Shown here in pieces: positions 57,801 through 64,000 of a stretch of 64,000 bases of DNA. The notes under the pieces were generated by a model. That model was not told where the DNA came from and searched no databases. It worked only from the letters and a program-made list of their open reading frames with translations. Within the stretch, counting starts at the first letter, position 1. Each line of letters opens with the position of its first letter. The translations under genes were made by a program, and so were the position numbers. Where the stretch lies: contig JAPPHY010000016.1 in the NCBI GenBank assembly GCA_028877205.1, positions 62,001-126,000 of the forward strand. The letters are read 5' to 3'. The DNA comes from Chloroflexota bacterium (GTDB taxonomy: Bacteria; Chloroflexota; Dehalococcoidia; Lucifugimonadales; UBA2985).

Positions 57801-58991
57801 TTGCCGGTCTACTCTGTAGGCCAGGTCACGCGCTACCTCAAGGAGTCCCTCGATGCGGACGCCGTGCTGAGTGACCTGTGGGTGCGCGGCGAAGTCTCCA
57901 ACCTCTTCAACTCGGCGGCCGGCCACTACTACTTCACGCTCAAGGACGCTGCGGGCCAGATCAGGTGCGTCATGTTCCGGCCGGCCACAGGAGGCGAGAA
58001 CCTGAGCAACGGCGGAGCGGTCATCACGCACGGCCGCGTCTCCCTGTACGAGGTGCGCGGAGACCTGCAGCTGTACGTGGACATGGTGCAGCCGGAGGGT
58101 GTGGGCGAGCGTCACCTGGAGCTTGAGCGGCTCAAGGCCAGGCTGGAAGCCGAGGGGCTGTTCCACCCTTCCCGCAAGAGGCCGCTGCCCGAGTATCCCC
58201 GCAGGATCGCCGTGGTCACGTCGCCGTTCGGGTCCGTTTGGCACGACATTCAGAATGTCATCGGTCGGCGGTATCCGCTTGCGGAGCTCGCGCTGGCCCC
58301 TGCCCCCGTGCAGGGCGAAGGCGCTGCCGCCGCAATCGCGGAAGCGCTGGAGGCGGTGGACCGCGAGACGGACGTGGACGTGGTGATCGTCGCCAGGGGA
58401 GGGGGCTCGCTGGAGGAGCTGTGGCCGTTCAACGAGGAGGTCGTGGCCCGCGCCATCTACGCCAGCCGCGCGCCCGTAGTCAGCGCGGTTGGACACGAGA
58501 CGGACTACACAGTCGCAGACCTGGTTGCGGACGCGAGGGCGCCCACGCCTTCGGCGGCGGCGGAGATGGTGGCCCCGGACAGGAGCGAGCTGCTTGTGCG
58601 TGTGCGGACTCAAGCAAACGAGCTGTCGCAGAGGATGGGGGATGCCATGGAGTCGCACGTGCGTGAACTGGACCAATCGGTTTGGCGATTGAATCGCAGT
58701 GCGCCGGACGTAACCACCTGGCGGCAGCGCCTCGACGACCTGTCGACGGCCTCCGGCCGCTCGCTTCAGACGTACCTTGCCGTGCGCGGCGAGCGGGTCA
58801 AAGGGCTGGAGTTTCGGCTGGAGACGCTGAGCCCCGCCAACGTGTTGTCCAGGGGCTACGCCGTCGTGCAGCGGCAGGATTCCGGCGAGACAGTAACGTC
58901 CGTGGCGCAGATTACCGCTGGCGACGAAGTGCAGATAAAGGTGAGCGATGGCGAGTTCGCCGCCAGAACGCTGGCAGGCGGGCGAGGTTAG
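57801..58991 (+). CDS. xseA: Exodeoxyribonuclease VII large subunit
   Basis: It degrades single-stranded DNA from either end together with XseB. The 396 residues begin with TTG 57801, two bases after the efp stop. The order is an N-terminal OB-fold (VRGEVSNLFNSAAGHYYFTLKD), then the catalytic domain with IAVVTSPFGSVWHDIQNVIGRRYP, VIVARGGGSLEELWPFNEE and SAVGHETDYTVADLVADARAPTPSAAAEM, and a coiled-coil C-terminus. xseB follows at once. Confidence 0.96.
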   Translation: MPVYSVGQVTRYLKESLDADAVLSDLWVRGEVSNLFNSAAGHYYFTLKDAAGQIRCVMFRPATGGENLSNGGAVITHGRVSLYEVRGDLQLYVDMVQPEGVGERHLELERLKARLEAEGLFHPSRKRPLPEYPRRIAVVTSPFGSVWHDIQNVIGRRYPLAELALAPAPVQGEGAAAAIAEALEAVDRETDVDVVIVARGGGSLEELWPFNEEVVARAIYASRAPVVSAVGHETDYTVADLVADARAPTPSAAAEMVAPDRSELLVRVRTQANELSQRMGDAMESHVRELDQSVWRLNRSAPDVTTWRQRLDDLSTASGRSLQTYLAVRGERVKGLEFRLETLSPANVLSRGYAVVQRQDSGETVTSVAQITAGDEVQIKVSDGEFAARTLAGGRG

Positions 58992-58993
58992 GC

Positions 58994-59254
58994 ATGGGCA
59001 CAGGCAAGTCCGGCGAAGAGCTCTCGTTCGAGGACGCCTATAACCGCCTGGAGGACATGGTCCGCAGGCTGGAGGAGGGCGGGCTTTCGCTGTCGGATGC
59101 CACGCGGCTCTTCGAAGAGGGCATGCACCTGGCGCGTATCTGCAACGAGCTGCTGACCTCGGCTGAATTGCGCATCACCAGGCTTCAAACGGCATACGGC
59201 GAGCAGATGCGATTGCTGGCGGACGCCCAGGAGGAGGAGGGCGTTGAGGATTGA
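58994..59254 (+). CDS. xseB: Exodeoxyribonuclease VII small subunit
   Basis: This is the partner of XseA. The 86 residues start at ATG 58994, two bases after xseA ends. SFEDAYNRLEDMVRRLEEGGLSLSDATRLFEEGMHLARICN is the conserved helical core, of which the middle EGGLSLSDATRLFEEG is diagnostic. The acidic tail overlaps the start of the next gene by 11 bases. Confidence 0.95.
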   Translation: MGTGKSGEELSFEDAYNRLEDMVRRLEEGGLSLSDATRLFEEGMHLARICNELLTSAELRITRLQTAYGEQMRLLADAQEEEGVED

Positions 59255-59909
59255 CCTCCACGTCCACAGCCGCTTCTCGCCCGACTCGCTCATGGAACTG
59301 GAGACGCTGGCGCGGCGGTGCGTGGACACCGGGCTGGACTGCATAGCCCTCACCGACCACAACACGATCGAGGGTGCGCTGGAGCTGCGGCGGCTAGCCC
59401 CGTTTCCGGTAATCGTGGGCGAGGAGATCAAGAGCGCGGGTGGCGAGATCATTGGGCTGTTCCTGCAGGAGGAGATTCCCCGCGGCCTGCCTCCCCTGGA
59501 GACGGTGAGGCTCATCAAGGAGCAGGGCGGGCTGGTATCGGTGCCGCACCCCTTCGACCACTTCCGCCGCTCCGTTATCGAGCGGGATGTACTCATGGAG
59601 ATACTTCCGTACGTGGACGTCATCGAGGCGTTCAACGCCCGCAACACGCTACAGCGCGACAACAGGGCGGCCGAATCTCTGGCGCAGCAGCACGGCATCC
59701 TGACCACGTCCGTGACCGACTCCCACACGCCCGTCGAGGTGGGCCGCTGCTTCGTGGACGTGCCCGCGTTCGACATGACGCCTGCAGGGCTCCTGGAGGG
59801 GCTTGCCCGCGGAGCACAGACCAGACGCCAGATGCTTCCGCTCATTCACGTTGCCACTACCCTCACCAAGACGCGCAAGCGGCTCGCGGGCCTGATGCAG
59901 AGAGGCTGA
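59244..59909 (+). CDS. PHP-domain metallophosphoesterase
   Basis: The 221 residues start at TTG 59244 (MRIDLHVHSRFSPDS). PHP ligands appear in order: HVHSRFS, ALTDHNTIEGA, EI near GEEIKS, VPHPFDHFRR, and TDSHTP. The family includes RNase AM, histidinol phosphatase and small nucleotide phosphoesterases (YciV-like). The length is short for RNase AM, so the substrate is open. It overlaps xseB and sits ahead of the formyltransferase-like gene. Confidence 0.9.
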   Translation: MRIDLHVHSRFSPDSLMELETLARRCVDTGLDCIALTDHNTIEGALELRRLAPFPVIVGEEIKSAGGEIIGLFLQEEIPRGLPPLETVRLIKEQGGLVSVPHPFDHFRRSVIERDVLMEILPYVDVIEAFNARNTLQRDNRAAESLAQQHGILTTSVTDSHTPVEVGRCFVDVPAFDMTPAGLLEGLARGAQTRRQMLPLIHVATTLTKTRKRLAGLMQRG

Positions 59910-59922
59910 GGCGGAGGGCAGA

Positions 59923-60726
59923 ATGCTGAAGCTGGGCTGGTTTTCGACGGGACGCGGTGAAGGCTCGCTCGGGCTGCTGCGGACCGTGCAGGACGCCATC
60001 GCGAGCGGGGAACTACCCGCCCGGATGGAGTTCGTCTTCAGCAACCGCGAACCGGGCGAGGCCGAGGGCAGCGACCGCTTCTTTCGCCAGGTCCGTGACT
60101 TTGGCACGCCCCTGGTCACGCTGTCATCGCAACGATTCCGGCGAGAGCAGGGCGGAGGCCCGTTCTCCCGGCACCGCGCAAACTTCGACCGGGAGGTTAT
60201 GCGACTCCTGGAACCGTACAACCCGGACGTGTCGATGCTTGCGGGATACATGTTGATCACGGCGGGGGAGATGTGCAATCTCTACACCATGCTGAACATT
60301 CACCCCGCGCTGCCGGGCGGCCCCGTGGGGACGTGGCAGGACGTTATCTGGGACCTGATCGCGCAGGGCGGGAGTGAGGCGGGCGCGTACGTACACCTTG
60401 CCACGGAGGACCTGGATCGAGGCCCGGTGCTCACTTACTGCTCGTTCCCCGTACGCGGCAGCGACTTCGACGAGCTGTGGCGGCTGGTCGAGGGTCACAG
60501 CGTCGAAGAGCTGAAGGCCACCGAGGGTGAGGAACTGCTGCTGTTCCGTCGAATCCGCGAGGAGGGAGTGCGGCGGGAACGCCCGCTGGTGGTCGAAACA
60601 CTGAAGGCGTTCGCAGCGGGTTTGGTTGGCGTAGTAGATGGGCTTGTGCTGGACTGGGAGGGCAAAGCAATCCAAGGCCTCTGCCTCAACGAGGAGATCG
60701 AGAATTCCATCCGAGACGCTGGCTAG
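59923..60726 (+). CDS. Formyltransferase-fold protein, PurN-like
   Basis: The 267 residues begin MLKLGWFSTGRGEGS, a PurN-like phosphate-binding start. The formyltransferase catalytic triad is plausible: Asn and His in LNIHPALPGGPVGTW, and Asp in EDLDRGPVLTY. It is about 60 residues longer than PurN, with the extra length at the C-terminus. It may be a glycinamide ribonucleotide formyltransferase or act on another amine. GGAGG lies nine bases before the ATG. No other purine gene is near. Confidence 0.8.
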   Translation: MLKLGWFSTGRGEGSLGLLRTVQDAIASGELPARMEFVFSNREPGEAEGSDRFFRQVRDFGTPLVTLSSQRFRREQGGGPFSRHRANFDREVMRLLEPYNPDVSMLAGYMLITAGEMCNLYTMLNIHPALPGGPVGTWQDVIWDLIAQGGSEAGAYVHLATEDLDRGPVLTYCSFPVRGSDFDELWRLVEGHSVEELKATEGEELLLFRRIREEGVRRERPLVVETLKAFAAGLVGVVDGLVLDWEGKAIQGLCLNEEIENSIRDAG

Positions 60727-60744
60727 GAGCCCCCAAGGTCAGCG

Positions 60745-61311
60745 ATGAACGAGCTGGAGCTGCCCATTGTGGACCTGCTGCCGGACAACGAGTCGGCCGT
60801 TGAGCAGTGCGCCACGCTCCTGTATGAGGTGTTCATGGAGCACCATCCCGCGGCGTGGCCGAATATGGAATCGGCCAGGCTAGAGGTGGAGGAGTTCTTC
60901 GCAGAGGGCCGCATCAGCCGCATTGCCGTCGACGGTGACGGAACGGTCATAGGTTGGGTGGGCGCCATACGCGCCTACGACGGCTTCGCGTGGGAGCTGC
61001 ATCCGCTGGTGGTCAGGCCGGAGCGCCAGAGACGGGGCCTCGGCCGGCGGCTGGTGTCCGACATCGAGGACAGGGTGAGGGAGCGCGGAGGCGTTACAAT
61101 CTGGCTGGGCACCGACGACGAGAACAATCAGACCACCCTGGGCGGCATCGAGCTGTACGACGACGTGTTCGGGCACCTGGGGCGCATCCGCAACCTGAAC
61201 GGCCACCCCTACGAGTTCTATCGGAAGGTTGGGTTCACGATAGTCGGAGTGCTGCCTGACGCGAACGGGCTCGGCAAGCCGGACATCTTCATGGCGAAGC
61301 GGGTTGGGTAG
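60745..61311 (+). CDS. GNAT N-acetyltransferase, AAC(6')-like
   Basis: The 188 residues show the GNAT fold: WELHPLVVRPERQRRGLGRRLV (acetyl-CoA-binding R/Q-x-x-G-x-G/A), then LGTDDENNQT, and FYRKVGFTIVGVLPDANGLGKPDIFMAKR. The last segment is much like aminoglycoside 6'-acetyltransferases, but environmental members often act on other amines. It follows the formyltransferase-like gene by 18 bases. Confidence 0.85.
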   Translation: MNELELPIVDLLPDNESAVEQCATLLYEVFMEHHPAAWPNMESARLEVEEFFAEGRISRIAVDGDGTVIGWVGAIRAYDGFAWELHPLVVRPERQRRGLGRRLVSDIEDRVRERGGVTIWLGTDDENNQTTLGGIELYDDVFGHLGRIRNLNGHPYEFYRKVGFTIVGVLPDANGLGKPDIFMAKRVG

Positions 61312-61325
61312 CGGAGCTGGTAGCC

Positions 61326-61359
61326 CTGGATTGCGGCTTACGCCGCAATGACGGTGGGG
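61326..61359. repeat. Family B palindrome between convergent genes
   Basis: CTGGATTGCGGCTTACGCCG followed by CAATGACGG is the same unit as at 4370-4400 with one change. It lies between the GNAT and clpX stops and could end both transcripts. Confidence 0.8.
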
Positions 61360-61369
61360 AAGCGGGGGG

Positions 61370-62668
<1,299 letters not shown>

Positions 62669-62698
62669 TACACTCTCCGAAGGCTGGCAGCCGCCGGC

Positions 62699-63316
62699 CT
62701 AGGTGGCTGCGCTCTCCAATGGCGCCTTGGCAAGCACCTCGTCCACCAGGCCGTACTCCATGGCCTGGTCTGCGCTGAGGTAGTAGTCGCGGTCGGTGTC
62801 CCGGGCCACGTCGTCGTATGGCTGGCCGGTGTGGTTCGAGATGATGGAGCGAATCTTGTCCTGCAGCCGCAGGATCTCCCTCGCGGCGATCTCAATGTCC
62901 GACGCCTGGCCCTGCGCGCCGCCCATCGGCTGGTGCATGTGGATGGTGGAGTTGGGCAGGGAGTAGCGCTTGCCCTTTGCGCCGGCACAAAGCAGGACGG
63001 TGCCCATGCTGGCGGACTGGCCCACGCAGATGGTGGACACGTCCGGCTTGACCAGTTGCATGGTGTCGTAGATGGCGAGTCCGGCGGTCACGACGCCGCC
63101 GGGTGAGTTGATGTACAGGCTGATGTCCTTGTCCGGGTCCTCACGCTCCAGGAAGAGCAGCTGTGCGACGATGAGGTTGGCCACCTGGTCGCCGATGGGT
63201 GTGCCCAGGAAGATGATGCGCTCGCGGAGCAGCAGGGAGTAGATGTCGAAGGCGCGCTCGCCTCTGGCGCCGGTCTCGATGACCATGGGCACGATGTCCT
63301 GGGGTTGGTAAAGCAT
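62699..63316 (-). CDS. clpP: ATP-dependent Clp protease proteolytic subunit ClpP
   Basis: It is a serine protease forming a double heptamer. I use ATG 63316 ([14 protein letters not shown]), with GAAGGAG six bases before, giving 205 residues. The catalytic Ser is in [19 protein letters not shown], the His in [14 protein letters not shown], and the Asp in [18 protein letters not shown]. It starts one base after the tig stop. Confidence 0.97.
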   Translation of the reverse strand: MLYQPQDIVPMVIETGARGERAFDIYSLLLRERIIFLGTPIGDQVANLIVAQLLFLEREDPDKDISLYINSPGGVVTAGLAIYDTMQLVKPDVSTICVGQSASMGTVLLCAGAKGKRYSLPNSTIHMHQPMGGAQGQASDIEIAAREILRLQDKIRSIISNHTGQPYDDVARDTDRDYYLSADQAMEYGLVDEVLAKAPLESAAT

Positions 63317-63317
63317 G

Positions 63318-64000
63318 TCAGGCTCCTTCCTGGGCTTCGCTTGTTTCTTCTTCTGACGTTTCATCGGACGCGCTCACCGCGGTGGGCGCGGGTTCCGTTG
63401 CCTCACCCTTGGTGATGGCCGTGAGCCGCTCCAGAGTCTTGCGGTTGAGCAGCATGGTGCTGATCGAGTTTCTTGATCCCTCCAGCATCTGCCTCATCGC
63501 GTCGGTGGCGGTGTCGGACTCGCCGAGCATGGACTCGATCTCCTCGTTGACCTCCTCATCCGTCACCTCGATGCCCTCCTTCTCGCGGAGTGCGCCGAGG
63601 ATGAGCGTGCGCGTGATGCGGTCGGTCGCGGAGGGCCGGAGCTCCTCCTGTATCTGCTCCACGCTCTTGCCGATGGTGCTCAGGTAGTCCTCCATCCTCA
63701 CCTGCTGGCGCTGGAGGGCCTCCTGCTGCTCGGAGATGATGTGCTCGATCTCGTGGTCGATTAGCAGCGGCGGCACTTCGATCGTCGAGCCGTCAACCAG
63801 CGTCTGGATTGCCTTCTCCTGGTAGGTCTGGTCGGCGATGAGCCGGCTGCGCCTGAGCAGGTCTTCCTCGAGCTTCTCCCGCAGCGCAGCCACTGACTCC
63901 ACGTCTTCATTGTTCAGGCTCTTGACGAACTCGTCGTCAAGCTCCGGCAGCTTGCGCTCCTTCACCTCGTGTACGGTGAGGGTGAACGCGCACTCCTTGC
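63318..64000 (-). CDS. tig: Trigger factor (partial, C-terminal part)
   Basis: This is a ribosome-bound chaperone and peptidyl-prolyl isomerase. The frame runs through the right edge, so the N-terminal ribosome-binding domain and most of the PPIase domain are outside. The visible 227 codons start ...[22 protein letters not shown], the end of the PPIase domain, and continue into the helical C-terminal chaperone arms ([21 protein letters not shown]...[18 protein letters not shown]). The tail is Glu/Ser/Thr-rich. The tig-clpP-clpX order is widely conserved. Confidence 0.95.
   Translation of the reverse strand, partial: KECAFTLTVHEVKERKLPELDDEFVKSLNNEDVESVAALREKLEEDLLRRSRLIADQTYQEKAIQTLVDGSTIEVPPLLIDHEIEHIISEQQEALQRQQVRMEDYLSTIGKSVEQIQEELRPSATDRITRTLILGALREKEGIEVTDEEVNEEIESMLGESDTATDAMRQMLEGSRNSISTMLLNRKTLERLTAITKGEATEPAPTAVSASDETSEEETSEAQEGA

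Overview
This 64 kb window is GC-rich, gene-dense and bacterial. Gene content and order suggest a Chloroflexota bacterium of the Dehalococcoidia/SAR202 type. The hints are paired CaiB/BaiF CoA-transferases, a large archaeal-style peptide/sugar transporter, a full-length Lhr helicase, and many short palindromic intergenic repeats. This placement is inference; no rRNA or marker tree is available here. Many promoters can be read as a -35 box, a 17-base spacer and an extended -10 (TGnTAnnnT). Several of them sit so close to the start codon that the mRNA should be leaderless.

Layout. 1-4,091 (minus): nadK, a NUDIX hydrolase, sdhA and sdhB (cut by the window edge). 4,420-11,934 (minus): a central-carbon block in the order carboxyltransferase, biotinylated oxaloacetate/pyruvate carboxyltransferase, isocitrate dehydrogenase, malate dehydrogenase and two-subunit class I fumarase. 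With SDH this gives much of a TCA cycle plus a likely link between C3, C4 and methylmalonyl-CoA. 12,123-14,094 (plus): tRNA-Pro, an MFS exporter and a broken acyltransferase remnant. 14,108-24,453 (minus): an ABC importer of the peptide/nickel type with two ATPases, two permeases and an 867-residue anchored binding protein, preceded by a secreted BNR-repeat protein and a coiled-coil membrane protein. 24,666-28,739: small zinc-ribbon proteins, an ArsC-like gene with an in-frame TGA at its catalytic cysteine position, a phosphoesterase, a class V aminotransferase and a DUF192 lipoprotein.

28,780-33,057 (plus): lhr. 33,124-37,300: a DUF4287/DUF5655-like protein, a repeat-filled gap, two CoA-transferase genes and a cupin. 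37,699-39,650 (minus): a nucleotidyltransferase/aminotransferase pair with a long leader. 40,192-41,020 (plus): a collagen-like lipoprotein preceded by what looks like a structured regulatory leader RNA. 41,229-44,932: an unknown protein, a quinone oxidoreductase-like protein, a DUF1786 protein and a zinc-ribbon NUDIX. 44,929-49,770 (minus): a cytochrome c maturation operon (ccmH, ccmF, two unknowns, a TlpA/CcmG thioredoxin). 49,881-51,457 (minus): a coiled-coil protein, coaD and rsmD. 51,809-53,692 (plus): a MacB/LolCD-type ABC pair that looks transferred. 53,899-61,311 (plus): an acyl-CoA synthetase alpha subunit, aroQ, an Xaa-Pro peptidase, efp, xseA, xseB, a PHP phosphoesterase, a formyltransferase-like protein and a GNAT acetyltransferase. 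61,370-64,000 (minus): clpX, clpP and tig (cut by the window edge).

The two most interesting signals are (1) the leader at 40,192-40,369, where a promoter, a long imperfect hairpin, a 10-base anti-Shine-Dalgarno element and a competing start-codon pairing all line up ahead of the collagen-like gene, and (2) the candidate selenoprotein (or pseudogene) at 25,609-25,956.
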